Shown here one piece after another: positions 1 to 13,245 of a stretch of 64,000 nt of DNA. The position numbers were made by a program, and so were the translations under genes. This stretch comes from Gadus chalcogrammus. Its lineage: Eukaryota; Chordata; Actinopteri; Gadiformes; Gadidae. The stretch's first letter is position 1. Every line of letters starts with the position of its first letter. The DNA lies in the NCBI RefSeq assembly GCF_026213295.1, contig NC_079427.1, positions 29,758,102 to 29,822,101 of the forward strand, read 5' to 3'. The notes beneath the pieces were generated by a model that made no database searches, was not told the origin of the DNA, and was given only the letters and a program-made list of their open reading frames with translations.

Positions 1-52
<52 letters not shown>
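1..52. repeat. (TC)n microsatellite
   Basis: Uninterrupted TC dinucleotide repeat that begins at or before the window edge; a short GA run follows at 118-133. Confidence 0.95.
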
Positions 53-54
<2 letters not shown>

Positions 55-598
55 GGTTTTCCAGAATTAAAACACAGGGCAATTAAAACCAACCTGCTGC
101 TATTGGCTCTCCCTCCCTAGAGAGAGAGAGAGACCGATGTTTTGATCACAGCCAAACCCCTGGTTTATTGGTCAAGTCATTTTCAATATTAATAGTTTCA
201 TGACGTGATGATTTCTAAGGAATTTCGAGTTTTGCTTCATTAAGCCAATTCTACTCCTATTTATTCCATTTGATAACACATCATCTCTGCATTTGGCACC
301 AGTTCTAATCATGTTCTGCTAGACCTACACAGATTGTTTTCCTTGCCCACTTGAGGGTTCAGAATTAAGGATGTGTCATGTCATCCAACTAAATGCTCGC
401 CTGGGAAGCCTTTTGGCCTAGTCTGCCGTTGTCGTAAAGATCGTTATTAATAAAGCTCACTTGATGAAATACTGTGAGCCAAAAGACCAGAAGTGACCAC
501 TCCCATAATGTAAAATGGACTGGGGAACTAAGGGAGCAGAGGAGAGTGGCGAGGAGAAGGAGATCACAACGGCCTTTTTTGGGAGGTTATGAAGTGTG
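53..598. other. non-coding, nothing recognised
   Basis: Ordinary mixed-composition DNA. Short reading frames are present but show no domain, no repeat and no codon bias that I can defend. Confidence 0.5.
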
Positions 599-682
599 TG
601 TACTAATTTATATGGGTGCGCGTGTGTGTGTACGTGTGTGTGTGTGTGTTTTTTGCGTGCGTGCGCGTGTGTGTGTGTGTGC
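599..682. repeat. impure (TG)n tract
   Basis: TG/CG alternating purine-pyrimidine tract broken by a run of T at about 649-654. Cys-Val-rich reading frames across it are artefacts of the repeat. Confidence 0.85.
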
Positions 683-1251
683 AGGCTGGCTACATGTCAG
701 ATAGGTCAGTGGCGTTTTATGACGGGAGGAAAGGAATGTGCGAATAACAAGATTAGCAGAGGTGAACTAATTGCACCTGTTGTCTCCTCTTATCCAATCA
801 ATTCCCATGGCTTGACAGCGCATCCGAGGGTCACTACAGCAGCGTATTTGGGTGTGTATATGTGTAATAACTAGACAAACACACATAACACAGCCATTAA
901 TAACACTGTGTGGCCCACCAGTTATCCATCAGCTCTCCAGATGAACACAGGTCAATGTAGTGCGTCCCTGTGGTTCGGTGGTCTGTGTAGGTGAGACACA
1001 ATATATAACGTAGTGCACAGTAATGTAATCCCCACCACAGATCATCCCTGGTCCTACTTCCTGTTATTGTGTCGGAGAACGTGCTTTAGACGGGCCGGCC
1101 ATGTGTGCTTAAATTCTCGCACACACACATCACGCATAGACTGCCAAAAAATTATCTGCCAGAAATGTGAAGAAGATTATGTTTTAATACAAACATGACA
1201 GTATAAGATCCTATAATATCCTATAATAATAAAACATCAATATAATATCCT
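683..1251. other. non-coding, nothing recognised
   Basis: No domain, RNA gene or clear transposon end was seen here. Confidence 0.45.
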
Positions 1252-1990
1252 AAAGACCGTAGACCACTACCCATGGACCAATAGCCCGGGACCACCACCC
1301 CGGGACCACTACCCTGGGACCACTACCCAGGGACCACTAGCCCGGGACCACTACCCAGGGACCACTACCCCGGGACCACTAGCCAGGGAACACTACCCCG
1401 GGACCACTAGCCTGGGACCACTACTCCGGGACCACTAGCCAAGGACCCAAGGACAACTACCCCGGGACCACCACCCAGGGATCACTAGCCCGGGACCACT
1501 ACTCCGGGACCACTACCCCGGGAGCACTACCCAGGGACCACTACCCAGGGACCACTACCCAGGGACCACTACCCAGGGACCTCTAGCCCGGGACCACTAA
1601 CCCATCCACTACCCATGGAATGTAGACCACTACCCCGGGACCACTACCCAGGGACCATTCTCCTGGGACCACTACCCAGGGACCACTACCCCGGGAACAC
1701 TACCCCGGGAACACTACCCATAGACTGTAGACCACTACCCAGGGACCATTCCCCAGGGACCACTACCCCGGGAACACTAGCCATAGACTGTAGACCACTA
1801 CCCAGGGACCACTACCCATAGACCGTAGACCACTACCCCAGGGACCACTAGCCCGGGACCACTACCCATACACCGTAAACCACTACCCCGGGACCACTAC
1901 CCATACACTGTAAACCACTACCCCGGGACCACTACCCATACACCGTAAACCACTACCCCGGGACCACTAACCAGCGACCACTACCCCGGG
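1252..1990. repeat. 14-bp minisatellite with a longer-order variant
   Basis: About 50 degenerate tandem copies of a 14-bp unit of the form GGGACCACTACCCA. Variants end in CCCC, AGCC or CCTG, so CCCGGG occurs at many unit junctions. From about 1856 to 1965 a compound unit of about 35 bp (one full unit, a CATACACCGTAA-type linker and a partial unit) is itself repeated about three times. The protein-like frame here (Leu-Pro-Arg-Asp-His repeats) only translates the repeat. Confidence 0.93.
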
Positions 1991-2354
1991 ATCATTTAGG
2001 GATTGGTTGATGTGTCAATTAATCTGCAAATCAATTCAGGAGGGGCGGCCAAATCGTAGTAAGCTGTGCTCTGCGTCGGGTCCTGGTCCACACGCCAGCA
2101 GCTATGTCTGTGAAAGTTGGAGTTGATCTACGGCCTTTCAGGTAGACTGTAAAGGAGAGCTTTGCAAGAGTCCAGCCGACTAACAATCAAAGCATCACAA
2201 GCATGCTGTGAGACTCTTCTGCATTCTCCCCCGACTCCCTCTCCTCCTCGTCCTGCTCCCTCCCTCGCTCCTCCTCAAGACCAGATTTTATGACGATGTC
2301 CCAATAAAGAGCGTGAAATGAAAAAATAATTGGGTTTTAATTTGAGCAGTAAAG
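1991..2354. other. non-coding, nothing recognised
   Basis: Pyrimidine-rich stretch near 2225-2275; no feature that I can support. Confidence 0.4.
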
Positions 2355-2389
2355 CCCCCCCCCCCCCCCCCCCCCCCCCACCACCACCA
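2355..2389. repeat. poly(C) and (CCA)n tract
   Basis: About 25 consecutive C followed by CCA triplets. A smaller C run lies at 2591-2600. Slippage-prone low-complexity DNA. Confidence 0.9.
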
Positions 2390-2762
2390 AACGGCCTGCT
2401 GACAGGGACCCAGACGACCACCGCTTACCGGCTCATTAAGACAGCAAGACAAGGAAACACAAGCCCCCCCAGGATACAACTCCCTCTATTTCTGCTCTAT
2501 TCTCTCACTCTCTCTCTGAGAATCACGTTGTGATTACCGGTATATGTGTTGCAGCATGTCAATCGACAAGGTGTATTGGTTGCACTATGCCCCCCCCCCC
2601 CTCTCTCCTCCTCTTCTCCTCTCTTCTGTGTGTGTCTGTGCGCTCAGAGAACAGGCATTGTACCATGGCAGTGGGACTGAGGGTCCTGCAGCTATAAACA
2701 AGTGTGTTCAAGCAGGAGGAGGAGGGAAAGCAAGTACCCTTCAGGAGATCCTGATCGCTTCA

Positions 2763-2763
<1 letters not shown>

Positions 2764-2842
<79 letters not shown>
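2764..2842. repeat. (TG)n microsatellite
   Basis: About 39 pure TG units, preceded by CACACG. Confidence 0.97.
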
Positions 2843-2846
<4 letters not shown>

Positions 2847-3688
2847 GGCTATTACCACACTCTGTAAGTCTTTAGCACCCTCCTAAAGAGCCCAGTGGGA
2901 GCGTGCAGACTGGAGAGTGGTGCAGTAAGGTCTCTCACCCTCATATACTTTACCCCTTCCCCCCTCCTCGTACAGAAGTTGGAAGAGCCTGTGCATCTCA
3001 AGCAGTGGAGAAACCAGGAGACAAAGAAAATTAAAGCACATCTGGGGATAGGAAAGACACAAGATAACTAAAGTAGCCTCCAAAGAATGACTCTTCCCCA
3101 ACCAGAAACTGGTTTCCTTTCCTTATTCCCTTTTCAGGCAGTGAACATCTTTGTGTGCATGCATGGGATCAACATTAACACAGAGTCCTTGGTAACATAC
3201 CTGGGATTGCGTGTGTGTGATCCTTTGTAGCGCTCTGTCGTGTCTGCGCGATGCCGCGTACCGGGAAACAATCGATAGCTGTGGCAGTTGGCGCTCTTGC
3301 GGCGCGTCCTCGATGTACTGAGCAAACAATGCTGAATGGACGCCAGCGGCAACGCCACTCCACAGATAAGAGCGTGAAAGCAAACGCTGACTGTGTTGAA
3401 CAAACACACAGCTATTTAAAGCACATACTCAAGAAAATAGCCCTTGAGCTCATCTGCTGCGACAGCAAAAGATAAATATAAATTGTACAAATTACCCTGA
3501 CTTATTTATTCAGTTCTGTGTAAACTTTACGTTCAGAGAAGTCAGATGAAGAGAGAATGTGTCACTTATAGTACACTATTGTATAGTGCATGGTTTCCCT
3601 TCAGGAGTTTGAATGTCAAGACATAACTTTTTTGCATATTTACAGGCCCCTGGTCAATTTCGCTGCGTGCACAAGGTGCTACTTTGTT
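2843..3688. other. non-coding, nothing recognised
   Basis: Overlapping short reading frames on both strands around 3120-3475 are not supported by any domain. Confidence 0.4.
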
Positions 3689-3716
3689 ATCATCATCATC
3701 ATCATCATCATCATCA
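3689..3716. repeat. (ATC)n microsatellite
   Basis: About nine ATC units. The poly-Asp frame on the minus strand is a translation of the repeat. Confidence 0.9.
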
Positions 3717-3837
3717 CTACATCTGGTCCAGCAGATAGTCTCATTCAAACAGTGCTTTATTGAGATTAGTGTTGCATTACTTTACACATTACAATCTCAG
3801 CCTGGGGGGAATCTGCTGGTATCAGCCTGATGGTCTC

Positions 3838-4050
3838 ACACACCACTAACAGCTCATGCATGATGATTCAAGCACACACAGACATCCACACACGCACACG
3901 CACAGATAGCCATGCAGGCACAGTCACATCCACATGCAGACACACATGCACAGAGAGAAACACAAATGCATAAAAACTCACTCACACAAAACGAAAAGCA
4001 CATGCATGCTTAAAAAAAACACACACACACAGAAGCACACACAGACATAC
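3838..4050. repeat. CA-rich degenerate tract
   Basis: Degenerate CACA/GCACAC-rich DNA with several interruptions; probably an old decayed microsatellite. Confidence 0.6.
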
Positions 4051-4219
4051 ACTGGTATTGTTCTGTGCATTGATATAGCCTTGCATCAGCTTGCTTCACT
4101 AGACCGATGGAAAGACATTATTTATGTGTTTAGGAAGAGATGGACAGAGAGGAAATGCGGGGGGAGAAAGAGAGGATTAGAGAGAAGTATGATACACCAC
4201 GTCGGCAGCAGAGCAAGAT

Positions 4220-4220
<1 letters not shown>

Positions 4221-4279
<59 letters not shown>
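4221..4279. repeat. (AG)n microsatellite
   Basis: About 29 pure AG units within purine-rich DNA. Confidence 0.97.
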
Positions 4280-4281
<2 letters not shown>

Positions 4282-5921
4282 CAATTGGCAGATGGAAAAT
4301 AATTTAACCTGAACAGATTAGAAAAACAGCTCACGTTTTTTATGTTCTACATTCAGTAGGAGTATGAGTTCGCTTTTTTTGCCATGGGAAAATGCTCAAA
4401 GCAACTATCAGGGTTCTCCTTTTAGCTCACCGTTTCCAGGCCATTTTCCATAACCTTTCTGTGCTCACAGAGGATCATATTGTTATCGTTAGCTATCAAA
4501 TGAGCAGCATGATAGATAAACAAACACTGTCAAAGGAGATGGTGAAGAAAGGGGGGGGGACCATTCTGGAACTATCATTAATAAGAGCAATTCTGAACAA
4601 CTGTAAGAGGTACACTCCCCCCCTCCCCTCACCATCATTGATTGCAGCATTCTCCTCATGACTTGTCATGAAGTTTAATTTCGCTCTTCGTGAAAAAAAT
4701 AAAAAATCTAGCCCAAATATTAAAAAGGATTCCTTATTATCCCTCATTATTTAGGCAGGTGACAGCCAGGCCTATGATAGTTAACACAACGTTAACATTG
4801 GTTGAATTCGGTTGAAATTTGCTACTATCTGCAAAATAAGGATTAAGACGAAAAGTTATGAAAATAGGTGTTTGATTAGTGGATTTAGTGACATGTTTAA
4901 TGAACGCTCACTTGCATCTCATAACAGTATCTCCTGGAAAGCTTTGCAATCGGGTCTGACTTTTGACCGGCAACTGCACTTTACATCGGAGACTGAACTG
5001 CACACCCTTGTCTGGCATGAATGGTAACAGAAAACAATGCAAAACATGTGGTGTAAGTTCCCAATTTTCCATGCAAGTTGTCATTTTCCATATGTGTGTG
5101 TTTTATGCATAGATTTTTAAATTTTATGAGAAAATACAATATCACTTCAAACATTACTTCATACTAAAATAATTGGTATGTTTGTAGTCTAGTTAGCTGA
5201 ATTGTAGTGTAGTTAGCTCTCCTCCTTTGAATTTGTTGAAATGTTTTATTTGGAGTTAACAACAGATATATTTTAATTTATTGAATGTTCCCTGAAGATG
5301 AGCCTGATGCAAGATACAGAACAGTATGCTGTGTCTGACAAAAGTTTGTTTGAAAACAACCTAGCTCTATTCTAGTTTTTGCAAGCCAAAATGGTCAATC
5401 CTGCTAGCATTTTTTAAAGAATCATAGAGAAATTTCAGGAGGTAATTATGCAAAGGTTCCTGAGAAGAGAACTGTGTTGAACGTACAGGACAATGCAATT
5501 AGTCAGACACTTGATGGTGTGTCATAGGAAGATATATTTTAGAGCGCCATTAAGGGCCCATATCATCTGACCAAACGGGGACATAGATCTCTAAATTTTT
5601 TTGTTATGTTGTGACCCCTTGGATCTATTTAGGTGCAGAATGTTTATTTCAGGACATACCCATCCAAGATTCACTGAGGTCTCTGCTCAGTTATGAAGCA
5701 GATGACCATCTCTCAGACAGATGTTTTGTCAGATTTAATGGCTTGTAAAGCCGTCAAAGACAATGCTTTAATAAATGAAATCTCCCTCGTCTTTGTCAAT
5801 AGTTCCATATCAGAAGTCATTTAAGATTACCAATCATCCCCCATCTGGTAAAAAGAAGCATGAAGAACTGGCTGTGTATTCTTGGTGAAATAGTAATCCA
5901 CAATCGCTCATGTATTGATCC
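4280..5921. other. AT-rich non-coding DNA
   Basis: AT-rich sequence with no recognisable transposon end, RNA gene or conserved exon. A short G run lies at 4551-4559. Confidence 0.4.
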
Positions 5922-5975
5922 AAAGTCTTCCTCCCTGCAAAGCAGTTGGCACTGCTTTGCAGGGAGGAAGACTTT
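5922..5975. repeat. perfect 25-bp inverted repeat with 4-nt loop
   Basis: Bases 5922-5946 are the exact reverse complement of 5951-5975, separated only by TGGC. The arms are of mixed composition (the core reads CTTCCTCCCTGCAAAGCAGT), so this is not a simple repeat. Pairing stops at 5921/5976. No transposon end or gene is visible next to it. Confidence 0.95.
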
Positions 5976-8900
5976 TGTTTCTTTGTGCAGGAGAGAATCT
6001 TCTCCCCTCCTATTTGAATTATATAGAAGCATTGGGCTTTGAAACCGAGGATGGTAGCAGTCTGAAAGGAGCATTGATAGCCATATCAGGGGACAATCTT
6101 TGATCACATTGTGTCAGAGATAATTTTTGCAGAACAAGTACTTCTGCAGTTACTACTTGATAGACGGGGACAGATTTCAGAATCAACCTGAACAACTAGG
6201 CCCCAAGATGACATTTGAAAACTAAAGAGAGAACATTGAGCATCTTACTGTATACCATATACCAAGCTTCGGAATACAAAAACACTTTGATTCTGTTTGA
6301 ATTTACAAGAAACTCTTCCATGTTGGTAGTACATGTCTCCCTCCTTGTTTGTGCCAGGACCTGTTCTCGGGGATAGTCTCATAGTTCAAGTTGTATTCTT
6401 CACGCAAAATGTCATCTATGTACAACTAGCAGTTGTACAGGTTAAATGCTTACTTTGCCTGCTCCATTTACTTTTCTTTGACAATAAATTATACACACAA
6501 TAATTATCAGTATAAGAGTGAACAGGTGAAATAAAAATACTTGTTTACATAGAAGAAAATTTATATAATGTAAATTCATGTTTTTTTTTTATCCTGGTAT
6601 ATTCGTTTTTATATAAATACAACTGTACGTACACATGATGCTGTTCTAAAAACATTTCTTTATGAACAGTGCAGCATGTGATATATGCATGAAATGACAG
6701 TGTGCATTAAACCAATGAGAATCTGTTGGGCATGTGAGCATTCATAGACCTCGGGGAGAACATAGATCCTCAGGAGCCGTATTGTCCTGGGGTAGGAGAT
6801 CCGCCTGAGCCTTTCTGCATCTTATCTCTTCCTCGCCCTCAGCCAGGGAAAGAGGTCATGGTTTGGGGGGCTGGACTCCTGACTGATTCTCCTGACCCGG
6901 TACTGCACCGCCTGGCGTGAATGCGGAAAACTGGGGGAACAATCCTTGAGGTAAACCCAGCCGCCCGTAACCCCTTTAGGACCCTGCGCGGACCGCTCGG
7001 CCAGGCGTTGATTGCAGCTCAGAATTTGTGCTTTTTGCGCTGGCTTCTTTTTTGCATTTGGGATTGTATTAAAGATCCAGTTGACAATTGTGCCTGAAAC
7101 TTAGGGAAATATAACAACAACAATCTGGCCAGAAAGCGTACTTCAGAATTCTCATTGAAGAATTGATAGACTTCAGAAGTACTAGCTTTCCTGACTATCA
7201 CTTAAAGCCAACCATCACTATTTATCAAACTATCCAGACATCATTCTGCAATTTAGCCCTCTAAGTCAACTTTGGACCCTATGGATTGAGCTGTGTTCAG
7301 CTCACTGGTGGAAAGAAACCAATTATTAAAGGCTAACTTAAGCACAGGGCAGCTGTTTTCCAAATATTCAAGTGGAAGCACAATCAAGCAACTTTGAAGA
7401 GAAGCTCTACAGCCAAGGGATTCAGCAGGCGCTCAGCATGTTGGTGTTTGATGCCTGACTCTAGAGGGACTGCATGTCAGGGGACATTGTCAGCCTTGTT
7501 GGCTTCTACCCACTTCCATGTTATCACTTATGTGGTGGATCAGTGGTTGCATCCCAACATTAGATTTGTGTCTGAAGGTGTTACAAGGCCTTAAAGTTTG
7601 CCGACACAATCACACAACCAAGGCTGGCTGAGGATCAGCTGAGGACATTGGTTGAGTGACTGCTTTTGTTTTACAGATCTGAGGTATTTAAAGGAGAATG
7701 ACCCTACAGAGTCGCAAACCTATAGATGCCTTTCATAGGAGAGCTTTGTCCAATTTGTAAAAAGTAAAAGATAAAATCAGCTGAAGGTGTATTTCCATGC
7801 ATTCTTTTACGTGCTGGCCACATGCTCAGCATAGTCCAAATGTATAAAAAGTGCTGCTGCGGGCAAGTCATCAGATTAATAACCTAATAACTGTGATTTA
7901 AGGATGTATCCTACATGTGATGATTAGTTAGTCTGTACAATAATAGTTATGACATCATTATAAGATGTATTTCTAAGGCATGCATCTAGGTGGGTTATTT
8001 TTTTGTAACTTTCCACAACACTGGTTATTAATGCCAGGTTATAAATGGTCAAATGTATGTCATAGTTCCAGCATCATTATGGTATGTGGCTGAGGCAGTC
8101 CTGTCTCAGAACAGAGGATCAGCGGAACTATGACTCTCCAAATTGGATGTTCTGTTATACCAATGTGTTCACATAGATCGCAATATGTTTTGTTCTGTAT
8201 CTCAACAGTCAAAATAATTGTGTCATGTATAAATGTATACAGCCAATTCAATGATCAACATCTGGTAACACCGTATAGTGAATAATGATATATTGACATA
8301 TATATTGATATGATAATAACGGGAGGATGATACAATGGCAGAGCACATTTTAAAGACATTTCGCCATCTCCATCTCCAACGTTATCTCTATCCCTCTCTC
8401 CTTCCAGGATGTTGTTGCTCAATATCAAATACTTTACTGATCAGAGAGGTCACAGATGAGGGAGACTCTGTTGTCCCTTGAATCTGATCAAAACAAGATT
8501 GGAAGATGTCCACATGGAAAAAATCTCTTTAGAATTCAAAGGCCTCCCATCGAACAAATACCTGAATTCAATTGGACAGTTATGGATCAACTGGCAGCCT
8601 CATAACTTGGCTGAAGAGCCCATCAGTTCTCTCAAAGACAAGGGCCAGATGTTGGTCACGATATACATGAAGGACCGCCTTGGGGGGCGGCCGTCCACCT
8701 CATGCACACATCGTACCCAAAGCAGAGCCCACTCATCTGCTCCTTCTCTCATAGCCACTGATGGTAGGCGACAGAGGCCCTTTCTATCCTGTAGAAATGT
8801 CTATTTTCTCACTTTGAAAAGATGACTCTGATGGACATTATCTCCAGACTGAGCAAGACACTGCAGAATAAAGGCAGGCAGATCATCAATTTCTTCCAGC

Positions 8901-10302
8901 ATCAAAAGTTGAAATAAAGAGGGTAGATTCCGACCGGATTCCGACCCGATAATCGGAACTGATTTAATCAAAACTTGATTACTTTGAGACAATTTTTCTG
9001 GGGACATGTTAGCAAAAAAATGGTTCCTTTCTAAGGGCTGTGATAATTTATCATTGTATGCATTGTTAGTTTGTTGCATAGTTATTAAAAAAAACAATGC
9101 AACTTTTAAATATATCCCTGCTTTGTGCATTTCTGCATGGATAGTGTCAAGCTAAAGTAGGTATAGTGGCAGTGACAGGATCATTTAAATTGAAATGATA
9201 AGAACATAATGAATAAGTAATGTCATGTTTTTTATCCAGACCATTACATCAGCCTGCAAGAATCTATCAGCCATCAAGCAATTAGAACAGGACCCAGCAG
9301 ATACGGGTAGCCCCATGCCCAAGGACCTGTCATCCCAGTATAAGGGCCCTTCAAAGGAAGTTAAGTCGAAGGCCGGTCCGAAGCGAACATACTGCCCAGC
9401 CAGATCAGAAAATTCCTTGCTTGTCCGGAGTACCAAACAAGAAGGGATGTACACATGGGGGACCGCCTTCCATTGACGCCTAACGCCACTCCTACATTGA
9501 CGTCTAATTGTCATTGTGGCGGCACTTCCATTGTTTTCAAACGTCCCACCACTCCAACCATTTCTGTTGCCATGGTCGGAGTGGCAGTACTTTAATATGA
9601 TTATTTCATAGTTGCATGCGCTATATTGTCCTAAACTGACATTCGTCATTGGTGATTGGGACAGTCCCGATTTTGAGTTGCGTCTCCCGAGTCTCAGCAA
9701 AAGCCTGTCAGGAGGCTAAAATGTCCTGGTTTCCTCCATCCACTATGAAATGTCCCCTTTTGTCCGCAATTACATAGCCAATGTGGTCTTATTATAGCCC
9801 GATCATTAACTAAAAAGCACATAGAAAGATTAAAGCATCCAGCATGTGATTTCAACAATGTGAGAGGGCATACGCAACAGGGATAATCGCACAGTGGAAT
9901 GCTGCGCGATTTAATCTGCACAGTGGAAAGCGCTCGTCCACCCAGTGGACGAGTGCTGTCCGGAGATGTTAGCTCATTTCAGAAGCAGGGAGATTACAAG
10001 ACAAAAATAAATGTATAATTTGCCGTGTGCTGCCTGGCACTAATGCTCCCATTGAACTGATCTTTATTCCATCATGAACAATACTTGAATTTGAGATGAA
10101 CCACACCGTTCCCACCTTAAAGGTGTTGCTTATCACAAGGGCCAATTTTGATGACACCTGTGCTCAATTCCACAGCAGCAAATTATGTCACCAAACAAAT
10201 CGATGTTGGAGCAAATTCACTCCTACAAATATGTGTAGGCTAATTTGAAGAGCGTTTGTTTCTGTGTTGAGGTCATGTTTTCAGAGCTCGACGAGGTTGA
10301 TG

Positions 10303-10306
<4 letters not shown>
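5976..10306. other. non-coding, nothing firmly recognised
   Basis: About 4.3 kb of mixed DNA. Frames at 8478-8825 (+) and 9185-9700 (-) are the longest but show no family motif, and the second overlaps an open frame on the other strand. The block at 6770-7020 is more GC-rich. No splice-consistent exon chain or transposon end was recognised. Confidence 0.4.

Positions 10307-10334
<28 letters not shown>
10307..10334. repeat. (CA)n microsatellite
   Basis: Fourteen pure CA units. Confidence 0.95.
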
Positions 10335-10337
<3 letters not shown>

Positions 10338-10954
10338 TCCGGCCCGCGAGGGAATATTTACTGGCCCTTTTAGTGGGAACCTATAGGTAAAAAAAAAAAG
10401 GTCTGAGGATATTGTATAACAGTCTATGTTTAACGGATTTCCCTTCTATGGTCAAAAACTGTTGGTTTATTTTTATTGATCCCCTTCGAGAATTTGTGTG
10501 GAAAGGGGTGGGTCTGGGGCGGGCTATATTCTCGCCTTTCTCCTTTGTAAAGCGCATTGTATTGCCTATGGGCCAATATGAAGTTAAGTTTGCCTATTTG
10601 TTGATTCGTTCTGCCGCAGCACTCCAAACAATTAATTTCGTTCCAATGTTTGTCCAATCCACTCCAATAGTGGTCCTGCATTGAGTTTAAATCCATCTCT
10701 AACGAATAAATGGTCCAGTTTTAAGTTTCATAGAATATTTATACATTCCCAAGGCATGTTAAATAAGTGCACGCCCTGCGCTCGTAACACACTTGTAAAA
10801 TGCAGTCGTCAATTGATGGAATGGGTTATTTCATACATCATCCCAACCAAAATACAGATAAATAATACTGAAATGGCTACTTTTTGGTTGAACACATTTG
10901 AACAAAATATTTAGATCCCCCAATGTTGACCTGAAGTCGGCGCCAATGATTGAT
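10335..10954. other. non-coding, nothing recognised
   Basis: Open frames exist on both strands at 10412-10696 without recognisable motifs. Confidence 0.35.
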
Positions 10955-11070
10955 AGACTGTCGGAATGGTGGTACTAAAAGGTGTCGGAATGGGGGCATG
11001 TCAAGATGGTGGCATGTCGGAATGGCGGCATGTCGGACTGGCGGCAGGTCGGACTGGCAGCATGTCTGAA
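10955..11070. repeat. 16-17-bp minisatellite
   Basis: About seven degenerate units of the type GCATGTCGGACTGGCG, varying at several positions (GGAATG, CAAGATG, GGACTG). Confidence 0.85.
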
Positions 11071-13245
11071 TAGCAGCTGTTTTATTACAAGTAATACAAA
11101 ATGATTCTTCTTCTGTTCTAGTAGTCAGCTCTATATATTTTGTTGGTGTTCAGCGGGGGTGTAGGCATTCAGCGAGGCTCTAGGCCTGGATTTGGACGCT
11201 GAGCCATGCAAGTAGCGGGGACTTGAACCTGGTTCATTCATCTTTTAACCTAATAAGGAAATAAGAATGATTTGCAACAACACCTTTTCAAATATAGCAA
11301 ATAACCCAGGAGGCAAACAGATGCTGTAGTGAAGTAGTATTTGATTATACTTAGTGTTAGTAAACTTTTGTATTTCGTTGCAGCTGATTTTTTTCCACTC
11401 AGCATTCTGACACAATTACCACAAGTTCACAGTTATAGGAAATTATAAATGATATAAAAGATTATCCACAAAAAGAGCATAATAGAACACCTTTAAAGAA
11501 TAGTTTGCAGGTATGTTTTTTTAAACAATGCAATTCCAAATTGCATTTATTCTGTATTCTGAATGTGCCTTTATTCCTCACTATACTGTCATTTTCTGAG
11601 ACACTGTAGTTGCTTCAAATCAAATTCTTGGCTTCATATAATTTTATTATGACACTGATCATTGCAACCCACGCAGACATTCATGCACATCCGACAATAC
11701 AACACAGTGTTGTTTGGCAGTGTAGTTTGACAGTTCCATTAGTTCCACTTCACAAAACCTTTGTAATAAATGTGTAGCGCCCCCATGCCATGGCTATGGA
11801 CATGATCTTCTAATTAACCAAACAGTTAACTGGGAGGCTCCCAAGTTCATATTAAACTGGCTACACCCTATATGTGGTAATCTACACGATTTTATGTTAG
11901 TTGTATTGTAGTGTCTCGTAGAGTATTTTATAACTAAACCCCTAATGAACAGGAATCACTGGCATGGTAATTACAATAAAAACACACATCATTTAGTATG
12001 AAAGATAGGTATTAACACGTTAAACATCAAAATAAATCATTCTTTGCATCGACCAACAGGTAAACCAATTCACACATGGAATCAAATGCACTGTGGAAAG
12101 ATAATGTACAAAGCAAAATAAAGTCCTATGCCGGCACAAACTATTTATCCCCACGTTGCAGGCCTGTGTCGTCGCTTGGGTACGTGGAGGCCAAAAACAG
12201 AACGGCTGCTTCACTCAAAGGAGCAAACAAACAAACGTACCTTTCACCTCACTTGGAGGAGTGTGTGTGTGCGTGTGGAAGCGAGCGGAAAGTCGCGGGC
12301 CTCGTGTCGACTGATCCACGCTGGTGTCTTATCCAAACGACCGGCAAGATCCTTATTTGGGCACGTATCTCACTTAGCCGCACTCAGCCTTCTGCCGCGT
12401 CCACGTCTGGAGGCAGGTTCAGCATCTCCAGCAAACCTCAGAAGAACATGAAAACTATACACGATCACTGATCTGGTGGTTATCTAACCGACAACCGGAA
12501 ACAGTATACCTCTAGTCTATATCCTAGACAGAGTATCATTCGCCTGTATAAATCTAAGGTATAGATGGATCACGAGCTCAGACCAGGCCCCCAGGACTGT
12601 TGCATATTTCCGGAATCCACCAGTGCTCAGAGGCCAAGCCTGGTATTGCAGTCGGTTTAGTGGGCTGTGGACGGGTCCCTCAAATCACGGGGCCCGGAAG
12701 TAGATATCCTCGTTCACTCCAATACAAGTGGGGAGCAGGAATGTGTCTCCGCAAAAAATGTGTGGATATCAATCAAAGGTTCATAATTATCTTTATACCG
12801 TGTACTAAAAAAAAATAAGTTTTTTCTTTTCAAAACGCCACCTCAAGTGTTTTATTAGCCGTTATCTCACTGGGGAAGAGGGATGTGCAGCTGAAAGGAG
12901 TCGTAGTGAAACAAATGGCACCCGAGAGGGCCTAGTTCAGTGCTCCGTTAACATGTCCGATTTTTGGACTGGTTCATCTGCTGCTCAATAACTCTCACGG
13001 TCCTTCAAAAGATCCAAAGACAAAGAACAGGTGCATTACGGTATCATTTTATATTGTTGTTGGACCGGAGTGGGGGGATGGGCACGCATGCGTTCTATAT
13101 TTCGTCATGAACTAGGGCGTGGCTAGGCTCCCATGATGCGGAAGCAAATCGCTCCTTGATGTTCCCCTGCGCCATTGAGCACTTTCAATAGGAATGAATG
13201 GGGCGCCATTTTGTAGTCCGCTGTCCTTTCTATAATATGTCCATT
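11071..13245. other. non-coding; repeat-like near 13.1 kb
   Basis: Frames at 12076-12471 overlap on both strands and carry no family motif. The last 150 bases look like dispersed-repeat DNA but I cannot define their ends. Confidence 0.35.

Noticed and set aside
1252..1990. Array resembling a CRISPR locus
   Set aside because: The units are 14 bp, degenerate and directly adjacent, without unique spacers; it is a minisatellite in animal DNA.
9185..9700. 171-codon frame on the minus strand as a gene
   Set aside because: No recognisable domain, and the other strand is also open over 9225-9476; no splice sites or repeats support it.
12076..12471. 131- and 107-codon overlapping frames as exons
   Set aside because: Two plus-strand frames and a minus-strand frame overlap, none with family motifs or convincing splice borders.
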